DNA of 64,000 nucleotides from Laetiporus sulphureus 93-53 (taxonomy: Eukaryota; Basidiomycota; Agaricomycetes; Polyporales; Laetiporaceae). Position 1 is the first letter of the stretch, and the number at the start of each line of letters is the position of its first letter. The stretch covers positions 910,355 through 974,354 of the forward strand of contig NW_024468512.1 of assembly GCF_001632365.1 (NCBI RefSeq), read 5' to 3'. Below are positions 35,983 to 49,632 of the stretch, piece after piece. The translations under genes and the position numbers were made by a program. Under the pieces are notes generated by a model. It was not told the DNA's origin. It saw only the letters and a list, made by a program, of their open reading frames with translations, and did no database searches.

Positions 35983-36204
35983 AGTAGAGGACTCAATCCT
36001 AGAAGCGCAGCGAAGTGAATGGGGGATAGCATCAGACAGCGCCCGCCCACTACGGCGCACTAGACGCCCGTTGCACGTGTGCGACGGAGATAGCAGCGGT
36101 ATGATGACCGAAGCGCGTCGTGAGCGCACTGACGCGTCCTTCACTCTTACGCTCAACCAAGTACTGTCCCACTTGCACATTCATCACGACCAAATTGCTT
36201 CACG
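35983..36204. promoter_or_regulatory. Divergent promoter VMA1 / RPT1
   Basis: 222 bp between the two ATGs. Contains the palindrome CACGTG at 36074-36079. No TATA box evident on either side. Confidence 0.55.
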
Positions 36205-38093
<1,889 letters not shown>

Positions 38094-38192
38094 TTTATAT
38101 ATTCTCTTCATGTTTTCTCCCTCTATTTGTTGTACATAAATGTGGAAATGAACATTTTCCTGCACCGGCTCGATAGTAGCAGCGTTTGTGGT

Positions 38193-38198
38193 TATAAA
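38193..38198 (+). promoter_or_regulatory. TATA box candidate for the mitochondrial kinase gene
   Basis: TATAAA within GGTTATAAACGCG, 59 bp upstream of the ATG at 38257, in a 163-bp gap downstream of RPT1 on the same strand. Confidence 0.4.
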
Positions 38199-38256
38199 CG
38201 CGTGCGCGTCGAGTCGTCGCGTCCTGCCAAACGCGCTCGTTAGGACTCTCGTATCG

Positions 38257-39878
38257 ATGAGGCTGCATAAATGTGCACCCTGTGCATCTCGTCTAGCACT
38301 CTGTCGTAAATACGGACTGTTTTCAAACTCAAGTCTCCTGCCCGCACTGAATCTCAGCTGGCGACGAGCACTGCACACCCGACCAGCCACCCATGGCGCA
38401 GACACCGAGCTGTCCGTCGCAGAGCTTTCGAAGCTGATCGAGGAGCATGCAAAGCAGCCTCCTCAGCCGCTCACTCTCTCGACCCTCCTCTCGTTCGCAT
38501 CACCCGTCACGCCTGAGTCCGTCCTTGCCTCAGTCGGCTATGTCTTCACTGAGATTCCACGCCGGCTCGCGATGCGCGCGCACTCATTGGAGGCGCTGCC
38601 GTTTATCGTCGGCATGAACCCGTTTATTGCTCGAACGCTCCAGTCGTATCGCAAGAGCTTCAGATTCCTGACGAGCCATCCGCCGGTGAAGACGCTGGAG
38701 GAGAACAAGCTATTCACTGCGCAACTGGAGGCCTTTGTACGGAGTCATGCAAATGACATACCCACCATGGCGCGAGGGTGAGTGTTGTTCCCTCTGTACC
38801 TCAATCCGGTTGTCAAAAAATGGACTGTCAGAACCATCATGACGACTGAATGTGCTGTCGCAGCTTCCAAGAATGCGCCCGTTACATGACCCCTGAGCAA
38901 ATCAGCTCCTTCCTCGATGAGGCAATCCATAACCGCATCTCCGTTCGTCTCATCGCGGAGCAGCATATCGCAGTTTCCCGTGCACTCGAGGAGAAAGCTA
39001 TGACCAAGGACCATCTTGGCATCGTCAATACGGGATGCTCTCCAAGAGAGATGATACGCATGTGCGGTTCGTGGGTGAGCGATCTCTGCGAAGCGACGTT
39101 GGGTAAACATCCGGAAATTGTGATTGATGGCGAGGTGGATGCTACCTTCGCGTGAGTATTGAATAATGTTTCAGCACCACACGTTTCAACATTTGACAGA
39201 TACGTACCTGTCCATCTCGAGTATATCCTCACCGAGATACTCAAGAACGCTTACCGGGCGACCGTCGAGCGGCATGCCAAGCAACGCTCACCCTCCAATC
39301 CCTCTCCAGTCCCCCCCGTGATCATCACCATCTCCCCTCCCCCTTCTACATCTCACCCACGAACGCGCTTCCTGTCCATGCGCATCCGGGACCAAGGTGG
39401 AGGAGTCCCACCTGCACACCTCGCACAGATTTTCTCCTACTCCTTCACTACTGCCGGACGTTCCGCCGGGTCCAGCGGTAGCGGGTGGGACGATGCAGAA
39501 CTCGGCGGCGGGCCTTACGCTGCTCAATATGTCGGTGGGAGCGCAGTTGTGGATGGCACGGGCTCGATGAATGGGGGACTGTTTTCCGAGATGGCAGGCA
39601 GAGGCGTCCAGATGGGCATGGGTACTATTGCTGGGCTTGGTTATGGACTGCCCATGAGCCGGTTATACGCGAGGTATGTCATATGTGAATAATATTCTCA
39701 TCCAGTTCATGGAAGTTTTCTAGGTATTTCGGTGGCTCCCTTGACTTTGTTTCTCTGGATGGATGGGGTGAGTATCTCTGCTGAGTGCTTCACGATGACT
39801 CTGCTAGATTTATTAACAGGGAGCGATGTCTTCCTCAAGCTAAGATGTCTCGATGATGCTGGGGATGCAGAGATTTGA
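38257..39878 (+). CDS. Mitochondrial pyruvate (or branched-chain 2-oxoacid) dehydrogenase kinase
   Basis: GHKL-fold protein Ser kinase that inactivates the E1 subunit of a mitochondrial 2-oxoacid dehydrogenase. Exons: 38257-38777, 38864-39151, 39200-39673, 39724-39767, 39820-39878; 461 residues. N-terminus MRLHKCAPCASRLALCRKYG is basic, as a targeting signal. Landmarks: EIPRRLAMRAHSLEALPFIV, LDEAIHNRISVRLIAEQHIA, N-box LEYILTEILKNAYRA, G1-box IRDQGGGVP, G2-box GYGLPMSRLYARYFGGSL. A glycine-rich insertion of about 60 residues sits in the ATP lid between FSYSFTTAG and the GYGLP box. The longer frame upstream of 38257 has no ATG. Choice between PDK and BCKDK is not possible from motifs. Confidence 0.93.
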
Positions 39879-40235
39879 CCGTCATTGACAAAGTGCCAGA
39901 CGACATTTATCCCTCTCGAAATGTCTTGGGGCCATTCTGAGCTTGCTCAGTCCACGCAGACAGGTCAAAGTCACAAAGTAGACTCCTGCATATTGGGAAG
40001 CGGAGGCGATATTGCGAGTAGGATATGAGAAGCGACTAGCGACATTTTTCCGCAGGCAAATCGTTATAAACCAGCGAATCAGAGCGATGCGTGTTAATAA
40101 AATACAAGTAACCGGGGTATGCAGCAGTAAGGACCAGACCAGCTTGAAAGTCATCAGTGTGTGAGTATTGTAAATGCAGATTCAGAGCAGCCTCTATGGA
40201 AAAGTTCATCATGCCCAAGCAAACCTGCGGCATGT
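39879..40235. other. Convergent 3' interval, nothing seen
   Basis: 357 bp between the stops of the mitochondrial kinase (plus) and the DYRK kinase (minus). No supported gene. Confidence 0.4.
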
Positions 40236-43200
40236 TCACTTCGCAGTCTGTCGTGCTTGTTTAGCTTACAGCGCACATGCAGAGGTAATTGCTCACCATG
40301 GTGCGACTCGAATGGTACGACGTCATCGACTGGGTCTGAGGCGTTCGATATGTCCGAGATGAGCCCAGTTGCAGAGAAGTCGAAGCGCTTGGCGTGCTGG
40401 TAGTGGCGGTACGGGTGGAACGGGCTGTTAAGGGAGTTGGCGCACTAATCATAGACTTCTTTGGTGTCTCGGGAGCTTGTTTGCTGCTGCGAATGCTGCT
40501 GAATCCTGACGTCGACGTCAAGTTAGACTTTGATGGGGTGGCACTCGGGCTCGTAATCCTGGAACGTCGGCCGGCGGTGATGAAGGGATGTCGCAGAGCA
40601 GCCTGAGGCTTGATCCTCTTCTCCGGATCCCAGACGAGACACTTTGATATGAAGTCCACAAAGTGCTCGTCATCGCACCGCAGAACCTGCGCAAGGGTCC
40701 TTGCGCCGGGTCTCCTACGGCGACCTTTGGAGTTGACAACCGGACGAGGTGCGCCGGTGGTATCTACCCTTTCTCAGGAACTATTCTATGGAGGCTACTA
40801 TGAACGGACTCACCAAAGAAAAGCCTCTTACGAGAGCTGCGGTTGATGAAGTCCTTGTCGGGTACACCGAGAACCTCCATGATGCAAGAGAGTTGTTCTT
40901 GTTCATTCTCGCCGGGAAATATGGGATATCCAGTGTATAGCTCGGCGAGTATGCATCCCAGACTCCACATATCAATTGCCATGTGGTAATTCATACCTAG
41001 GATGACTTCCGGAGACCGGTAAAAACGGCTCTGGATGTACGTATAGACTGCATGCTCTTAGGACAATGTTCAATAGAATAGAAAGACGTGCTCACTTTTC
41101 TCATGCTCGAAACAGCTACTGCCAAAGTCAATGACTTTGATAGCGCTTTTCGCAGGATGCCGGAGGAGGACATTCTGTGCAATTCCAGGTTAGAGCATGC
41201 TTCAACGAAAGGCAAAAGTATGTACTTCAGGCTTTAAATCGCAATGTACAATGCGATGGTGCCGCATCAAACATAAGGACTGAAGCATCTGGCTTGTGAA
41301 GCGCCGGATTAATGCCGTCGTGAACCCAGCAAAACCATTGGCTTTGATCAATTCATACAAGTTGATGCTCAACAACTCCATCGCAATGCACAGATGTCCA
41401 CGGAAGTAGAAGTTTTCGGTCATTTTAATGACATGATGCTTCTCATCCTGATCCTACAATAGTAGTTAGCGCACGTTACATCTGCAATCCAGTTGGAACG
41501 AACCCATTTCCGTAAGCTATCTAGAATCTTGATCTCAACAAGGGCCTGGTGGTGAAACCGTTTCTTGTTTCGAATAATCTTGACAGCCACAGACTCGCCT
41601 GTGTAATGATCACGGCAATGTAGAACCTGACCAAATGAACCCTTCCCTAGTGTGTCGATCACTTCGTAGCGGTATGCTAAGTGGTCATGATTGACGACCA
41701 GATAGTCACCACGTTCGTCATCATAACCGTGGTTGTTCGTCGAGTTTCCCAACGTTGCCCGTTTCTTGTCGCTGTGAGCACCTATGTAGTATACAGATCC
41801 GTACTTCAGAACCTCTTCGCGCTCAAATTCCGATAGGAACTGTGCCTGAGGGCTCTGTAACAGGGCTTATGACTTCGTATTAGATTCAAATAGTTTTGAT
41901 GGTCTTATAGCAGCACTCACCAGTAGGAGAGATAGGAGCAATTGGAGAAATCGGTTCCGGGAAACGTAACATCTTGTCAAGTTCTTCCTGTGTCGCCCCA
42001 GTCGCTAGCTTCTTCGCGTGTTGCCTCCTGATGTACTGCAGCATCTCCTCATCGCCAGCGACCTCCTCTTCATCGACCGAACTGGGCGCTGGTGATGGCG
42101 TCGACAATGACTGTCTACTCATGGAAGGTGATGCCATTGCCTGATGAATGCTAGGGGTCGAAGACGAGTTCGAGGATCTAGATGTAGGAATAGACATCTT
42201 CGGACTCAACAATTTGAGCCCCTTAGATGGAGACAATGCCGAGAATCGATGAGACGACTGTCCCTCATTTTGCGGTGCAACCAATGAGACCGACGCTACG
42301 GACCCTGTCGAGGACTTACGCAATCCGCCGAACGACATCGAGTCTCGGTTCTTACGAGGAGCTGTACCGTTGACAGTGGTAGTGATTGCTGGCGCCGTAG
42401 CCTGGCGAGGGACGCGCGATGTGATGGACGGAGATACCCGGGCAGAATGACGTTGGCTGGCCATTACCACTTTAGATCCCAACGATTGTGCGGTTTCGAA
42501 CACGCCGAATTCATTCGTTGACTCATGGCCCACATTTGGGGAGGTGTCACGCGACGGAACGTGAACAGGATTTCCCACCAATAGACTCGCTCGACGATTA
42601 CCCCCGTTCGCTTTGAACGTCGGGGAATTCGTCGTAGAGGACCGGCTTGAAATTCGAGGTATTTTGGTAGGAGTCTCCTTGGTAAGACTAGACGTGGGGT
42701 TCAGTGACGATGAAGGAATTGGATCCCTGGACTCCTTCGTTGCATGTGGGTTAATGCTACCAACAGATGGGGAGCCAGCAATCGTAGGAAGTTGGTTTCG
42801 ACTGCGCAACGAAGTGTCAGAACCCTTCTGCAACGAGCTGGCGGTCTGAAAGGTGGTCCTCGATGATGAAGTCGATTTACTCGAGGACGACACCGACGGA
42901 TTAGACGAGAGAGAAGTTGATGACGATTTCAAACTGGCGACCCGCTGAGCAGTAGCCGCAGATAGTGCCGATATCTGCATGGGTGGCAATGGCACCTGTT
43001 CCAGCTTCTTCGGTGTAGCTTGAGCGGATGAAACAGTCTACCCAGTCATGAGTACCATTCTGGACAACAGTGCACTAATTGAACTGACCTTGCCTCGCCT
43101 CCTTCCCATCAGTACTGAGATTCTGCTCTCGCTGCGCTCTTTCTCGTCTTTCTTGTGCTTTTCCTTGTCTGATTTACTTCCTTGGTCCTCTTTTCCGCTC

Positions 43201-46048
43201 TTAGAATCATTCTTCTCTTTGTCAGAGTGAAGACTTCGTCTCGAGCTGGAGCTCTTTAGCAATGACGGTAGGCCTAAGCTTAGGACCGAAGATTTCTTTT
43301 GCGATGGACCGGTTGCGGAAGGAGACAACAGCCTAGAATCTCTTGAAGGAGATCGGCTTGTGGTACGAAGACGGGCTGAGGAAATAGCTGCAAGGCCTGT
43401 TGGGGACGGCGGTGGAGGCATTGTGTTTGACGGAGGCACTTGCATGGATTGTGAAGAAGAGCGGCGGAAGAATGGTATTGACGACGGAGTCAGACGTTTC
43501 GAAGATGGTCCTCGACGAATCGATGAAGATGGGCTGAGAGGTGCTCGCGTGACAGGCACGTTTGTGCTCACACTTGAAGCTGTCCCTGGTCGGCTCGGTA
43601 CCAATTGATCTGGTGTTCTGGATTTAGCAATGGGAGGTTGCAAGGACGTCCCAGAAGCCGCGGGCGACAATGGCGTTGACACCAGTTCCTTAGGAGAACC
43701 CGCTGACGAGACAGATGCCAATGATGTTGCTGAGGCCATAGCTGCTGTGTTCACCGACAACCACTCGTCCGTGGTCGTCTTGGATCCCGGAGATGTTGGA
43801 TGTTCCCTAGAGACAGACTTCCTCAGCTGCGCGCCAAAACTGAGCGAGCGGGGGGTGATGGGAAAGCCAGGAGACTTAGGAGCTGCGGACTCCTTCATAG
43901 ACGAGGTGGAAGGCGAGTTCGAGAGCTTCTTGCCCAGAGCATTTGAGAAACTCCACTTCTTCGACGGTGTCTTATGCACAGCTGTCGGGGTGGCAGATTC
44001 TTGCACTTGCATTGAGGCATGCTTAGAGGGCGTTTCGGTGACTATGGGAACGTCAAGCGTCGTTTGAAAAGTGGCCTCGCTGACTGTCTCCCTTTTCGTT
44101 TTGGAAGCCCCGATAGTGTCGGGTGGAGAGGTCACTGCAGATACCGAACCTTGCGATGGTAGCTTGAAATCCTTCGGTAGAGGAGGTACAGGGGGGACTT
44201 CATTGTCGTCAATCGCGTCAGAAGGAATAGGAAGCGCAGCAGCACGATCCCGGACGTGGTTGGCTTCAACAGAGAGTCCAGCGGACATATCACTTCCCGC
44301 ACTATTTCTCCTGCCCTTGTTTGATGATTGTCGACCTGAGGTGGTGGATACTGACGTGGCATTTGTGCTGATAGACAAGGTAGCAGAGTCTCGCGAACTA
44401 GTTGTTGGAGTACTGGTATAAGTACCAGATGAGGCCGACCCACGCTTCGTAGCGAAGCCACCTCGCGCGTTGATGGAGTTAGACTTCTTCAACGGCTTCT
44501 CTGGTAACTGGGAATTCGTGCATGTGTCCTCAGATGCGTTCAATGGGAATCCAGCGACCTCCACATCGGTGAACACGTCTGCTGCACCGATACCGGGACC
44601 AATATTCTGCCTGTGGGCACTATGCTGTTCCTTTCCCTGAGTCTTGTCCTTCACTGTAACGTAAGTACTCGTGCGCTTGCTTCCTCTTCCGCCCTCCACG
44701 CCTTCCCATTGAGACGAAGCCGTTGCGGGAGTAGACGGTCGGCTAGAGCTACCCAACCTACTATGAGCACCGATGCTCGACCTCGCTCGCGCACTTCGCC
44801 CAGACAACCCGTCCAACTTCCGAAGAGCCTCCACAGTACTCTGGTCATCAAGATCTGACCAACCTTCTTGAGTTCCTCGCAAGAGCGAATGGGCAACATG
44901 CACTGAGGAATGCAAGGTCTCTCTCTCTCTCGACACGTTATGAGAAGGAGATGTTGCCGTGCTTCCTCCGTGTTTCAAGAACTGCTGGATCGACGAGGTG
45001 GACGGAGAGGGTGGCAAATGGGAGAAGTCGGATGCATGAGCACGTCGCGAATGATGGTTCTCTCCATGGCTAGAAGACGAGGAACTTGTTGACGTTTGTC
45101 TGGAATGCTTGACGTTTACCGAGAGTGTGTCTCTTCGGCGATCCTTCAGCTTGTCTCGTGGCGTGGCCGACACCACTGGTCCGAGAACGAGACTGCGATG
45201 TCTGCGCACAGAAGCCTTCTCCTTCGCGCTGCCAGTCGACAAAGCCGAGGAATGTGTCGGGATGAAATTGCCAACCTGATCCATCTCAAATTCATCCGAG
45301 GTCCGCTTCCTTGGACGGCTCGTAATCGCGGGGAAGGCACTCGGGGGAGATGAGTCTAACCGTTCTTGCGCAGTCGTACCAAAGGATGCGTCAATCCCTA
45401 CCAGAGAAAGGTCAGGAATAACTGTTTCGCTGCCATCATGAGAGCCTTCGATGCTTCCTGCACGCTTGAAATCATCAGCAGGATGTGCATGGCGAGGATA
45501 CAATATCTCTTCTCCGCCGCTCTCGTCTGCCATAGATGGACGGGAACGTAACGAACGCGGCACAGCCTTCACTTCAACGAACTACACGGTGCTACGTCAG
45601 CGAGTGTATGCACAGAGGGGGTGAATCGAATGCAAACCTCATCCTGCTCCTCTGGTTCGCCGTCTACAGCCTCGATGGTCCAAGGGCTGTCAGGCATGTC
45701 CCTCTCTAACTCCTCCACAATGAACTCGTTGTCTACTTCGTCCACTTCCTGTTCGTCCACTTCGCTGACCGGCTCGTCGATCTCAACCTCCTCATGGTGT
45801 GATCCCCGCGTCCAGCGTGGGGTGGCGAGCTCACCTACCCCGACCAGTCCTCGTCTGTCAATGGCAGCAAGATCTTTGCCTGGCGTGACTGGTTCGTTCA
45901 CTGCACACATTTCCGGTGTTTTTGGTAGGTGCTCCGCATCTAAGAGGGCGGGAACAGGAGACTCAGATGGGCTCTGCGCGCTGAAGTAGTATGGATCCAA
46001 TGACGACGTTGCAGAGTCCGATCGAGACGTCTCCGTTTCCGTCTCCAT
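40236..46048 (-). CDS. DYRK-family dual-specificity kinase (DYRK2/Pom1-like), about 1800 residues
   Basis: CMGC kinase; relatives act in cell polarity and size control (Pom1) or stress. Exons: 46048-45638, 45581-43089, 43037-41921, 41865-41504, 41453-41226, 41174-41096, 41047-40814, 40763-40297, 40247-40236. About 1340 N-terminal residues are Ser/Thr/Pro-rich and disordered; the DYRK-homology box begins near [18 protein letters not shown]. The kinase (about 1406-1705) shows [69 protein letters not shown] with the YxY activation loop, and [19 protein letters not shown] lies in frame upstream but is preceded by GTG; 46048 is the first ATG. The 12-nt last exon (TAK stop) is tentative. Two stops in the third-exon intron exclude read-through. 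Confidence 0.92.
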
Positions 46049-46709
46049 ATCTTTGTCTTTATTATGCACTCGAAGGAGCAGCTATGATGAAAATTATAAC
46101 CATGAGCGAAGGCTCAACAGATTCAGGAGAAGTACGATTACATGCTGAGCGTCCTTGCGAGTATCGCGTTCATATCGTACGTCTCCGTCCGACGCAGCCT
46201 TCTGATCACCAAAATTCAGCGTCGGCGGTCTGTCTCTCCGTTTCGTGAGTCCTTTGTCATGAGCCACTGGTCCGATAATGGGTGAAGGCGGAGCGGACAT
46301 GTGAGGAGGTTGGTGAACGAGCGAGCGAAAGAAACGAAAGACAGAAGCGGAAAAGGAATCCGGACACCGGAGTCAAGGATATTATTCGTTACAGGAAGAA
46401 AGACGAGGGTGGTTGGCCAGGAACAGGTGCACAGCTGGCGATCAGCTCAAAGGCCTTGCCAGTGGGCTTGACATTTCAGGGATTGCTCTCAGCGTGTCGC
46501 ACAACCGCCTCGTGGCCGTTAATTGTCTCTATTTGCTCAGTGGCTCACTGTTAACTGTTTCAGTCTCACAAACACATTCCTCGTGGTATAGATCCAATAC
46601 GTTACGAAACGTAATCTACAAAAAAGCCCAGTCTATGAACGCAAACCGGTACTGCTGCAGCGGCGTAGATATCAGGAAGATATGCTGGTCATGCACTACA
46701 GAATGTGTA
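46049..46709. other. DYRK upstream region, no gene seen
   Basis: 661 bp between the DYRK start and the phosphatase stop, both minus. Plus-strand frames (46282-46554, 46413-46955) are antisense or featureless. Expected to hold the DYRK promoter and leader. Confidence 0.4.
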
Positions 46710-49322
46710 TTACCGCCGTGGGGGCGGCAACCCGGTCGTAGTGTTCCACGCGGGGCCAGCAGGGACTTCCCAGTCCCCATGACACCCGTACTCCCAGTCT
46801 GCGTCTTGTATGATTTCATTCTGCGCTTCTACAAATGTGGCAAGAGGACACATTCCGTCCTTCTGATCCGGGCAGCCTTTGATGCCCGTCAACGGGGCCA
46901 CTCCGTCGTTGATGATGATGCGTATCTGGGGGTCGGGAACCGACGAACACGATAAGACTGTTGATCAGCAGATATTCAGTAAGGAAGTATGTTCCACAGA
47001 GAATAATGTATACACACGCTGAAATTGTATATTCGTCGCGAATGGCGCAAGGTAGGATGCCTTAAAGGAGCGGTGTGAGGGTATGTGGTCGGCAGGCAGA
47101 GGGCCAGATGAAGCCAGTGTAGTCAAGTTCAATGCAGTAATGACTGAAAAGAACGAAGCATAAAGCCGCTGCACCCCTCGTGAAGAAATGTGCACACGCA
47201 CCATGAAGCACGACTACTTCGTGTGTGGCGTCAACATACAAACTCTGGCCCAAAGGAAAGGTGACAGGACTATCGTCCAGAGTGCTGTTTGTGGAGGTAT
47301 TGTGCATCTCGATGGGCATATGAGTCAATCTAGCTACTAGTTCCTGCACGTAGCCAATACCCAACACCTTCGCCAGCGGGGCACCAAATGCAGAGTCGTA
47401 CCAGAAGTACAGGTCCATCCTAGAATGAATGGGCCATGAATTTCTGCTCAAAGCAGCAGAGGAGAGCAACTCACGCGTAGTCGAAGCCTTCCCACTCCTC
47501 TTCCGTAAACAATTCGCAGAACTTAGAATAACCAATAGCCACAGTCTAAGAAAGAGTCAGTCATGTATCACATAAGCCCACATACGTGCGAGCTACCTCG
47601 TAGGCGCACAGTTGCTGAAAGGTGTACACATCTTCAATGGTCAGGTTAAAGCCTGTAAGTTGCGGGGAGAGGCGGGCTAAAGCATCCTGAAGATAGACAG
47701 AAGTCCATTGTTGCACATAATAGAGACCTCGATCCGCCTTAGATGGGATTCCAGCGTTAGGACACCTGAAACATCAACATGGTGAGCATATTAATGCTAA
47801 GGTTATAACTTCAACAGTTTACGTCTTGTATGGCGCGAGAGTATTGTTATACTACGAGATGACGACGATCAGAATAGATGGAATATAATGTAGGGTGATA
47901 CGTACGCCTGGGTCCTCGATAGTGACGCTTTGTTGGTACTGTTCCTCAAAGGGGTATCCAAAGAAGCCAATCGCGAAGTTGAGTGCCGATGCCAGCATGC
48001 GGTCTCTAGGACGCAGGATTGTCCAGAATGTAGTGAGCAGAAACATATTCCACCTACTGTGATTCAGTACGGAATACTGGCACCGTGTTGGACTCGGTGA
48101 AATTCTGTTGATGATATAAACGGAGGTGTCCTGGGGAAGCGAGAACATTGACAACTCACCTTGAGTAAGAACCCATACTTCATCCGCATGGAGACCCCGA
48201 GATCGACTGTACAGAGCGTATACAATGAGCAACCGTGCATATGCTTGTATGTATCGCTTACAGAGTTGTTGGCGACCGAAAGGCGTCAGGACTACATTTT
48301 GTTTATCATAAGCATACTTGCATTATATGCTATCGCTATACTTACTCTCTTCTCCTAGCTTATATGTCCTGGATGAGATGGTTGATCAGGCCGCAACGCA
48401 AGTATACCTGCACACACGCACCAGTCATTCAGAAATGACAAGCTATCACTGGCATTCCACTTGTCAGCACTCTCATGCAACTTAGTAGCAAAGCTCGCGG
48501 GACCACCGAAGGACGCTGGGAGAAATATGAGTCATGCGCGGGTACATGGCTGGAAAAGATATAATTGCAAGGGATAACTAATGTCCAGAGGAGCCGACAA
48601 TCGAGCGAACAACCAATGAAGCGTGGAGTTTTGAAGACTGTTGACAGACACTCACCCCAGCCTGTGGGATAACGGGCACCGTGCCGATGTAACAAGTGTA
48701 GACCGGTGACCCGACACGTCTCGGGTGCCTCAGGACCAGAGTCGACTCCAAATGCGTGTTTGTCTACGCTGAACCACGGCGAAAGATTGCCCCACTGTTT
48801 GAACAGATCAAAATCTTTGCTGGCTTTGGGCTTTGCGAAGGTAGGAGAAACAAGATGAGCAGCACCGCTGTGGATTGGATACGCAGGAGCAGTAGCAATG
48901 AGAGCTGGTTCAGCGCCAGTCGGTGTAGGTCCAGCGTGCCCAACGTTCGTCGGGAACAGAGTTGGAAATATGTTGGTCGGCGAAGCGGGAGGGAAGGGAT
49001 GAACTTCGGTAGACCCGACATATGGAGGAGCAAGAGCATAGGCACCGTCGGAGGAAATGACTTCGTTATTGGGAATGAAGGAGTGGCGAGAGCCGACTAG
49101 AAGCTGCAGCAGTACACAAGAGAATACACCGCCGAAGAACGCGAGAGCGAGCTTCCAAGGAGAGGGCGAGTTGGATGCTGAACAACTCCATGTGAACGAA
49201 TATCTCGACCTCTGGTCCGGAATGCGGTCCTGCTGAGTGACAGGGAGCAGTATCTCGTTTTCGGAGACCAAAACGAACTGCTTGTACTCTTGACCGCCCT
49301 CGAGATCTTCGTAGGTGCTCAT
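46710..49322 (-). CDS. Histidine acid phosphatase / phytase-like, N-terminal membrane anchor
   Basis: Phosphomonoesterase of the branch-2 histidine phosphatase family. Exons: 49322-48656, 48515-48422, 48368-48346, 48291-48262, 48206-48160, 48104-48058, 48005-47906, 47851-47823, 47765-47597, 47545-47475, 47419-47202, 47143-47018, 46957-46710; 622 residues. A cytosolic head is followed by a transmembrane segment (about 56-76), so it looks like a type II protein. Catalytic RHGAR is at about 213-217 in HLLHRHGARYPT. Further blocks: NDWTYKLGEE, LTPFGRQQL, FRTESQDRMLASALNFA, YNNTLAPYKTCPNAG. The second catalytic pair is His492-Glu493 in DATHEVV, not the HD of most phytases. N-glycosylation sites (NNT, NTS, NLT) suit a lumenal or extracellular domain. 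The 140-nt first intron is unusually long. Confidence 0.9.
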
Positions 49323-49632
49323 GGTATGGGCTGTACGAAGATCCGTTCACTCAAGATGCGTGGCTGCGTTGTGGGGACGGGACACGCCGATGCGGCGTGC
49401 CCGTCGATTGATGCCACTTGCACTCGGATCGCCGAATAAGGCAATCGTTGTGGTTTGACTCGACTGAATCTGTAATCTCGAGTACTCGTAATGCAATTCG
49501 TGCGACCAAGTGCCAAAAGTAAGGGCTTCGGAAACACACTAGTCCATCAATACATGATCCATCGGTCAACGTTATGGCGCAATCTGTTCGACAAAGCATG
49601 AGAGGAATCTGGTGCCGGAATCCGTGGGCGTG
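49323..49632. other. Phosphatase promoter and sacsin-like 3' region
   Basis: 310 bp between the phosphatase start and the stop of the large gene upstream, both minus. No gene or repeat seen. Confidence 0.4.

Noticed and set aside
43038..45572. A separate 844-codon gene
   Set aside because: Both ends are in-phase splice sites (FVEVKAVPR upstream, RGK|TVSSAQ downstream), so this is the large second exon of the DYRK gene.
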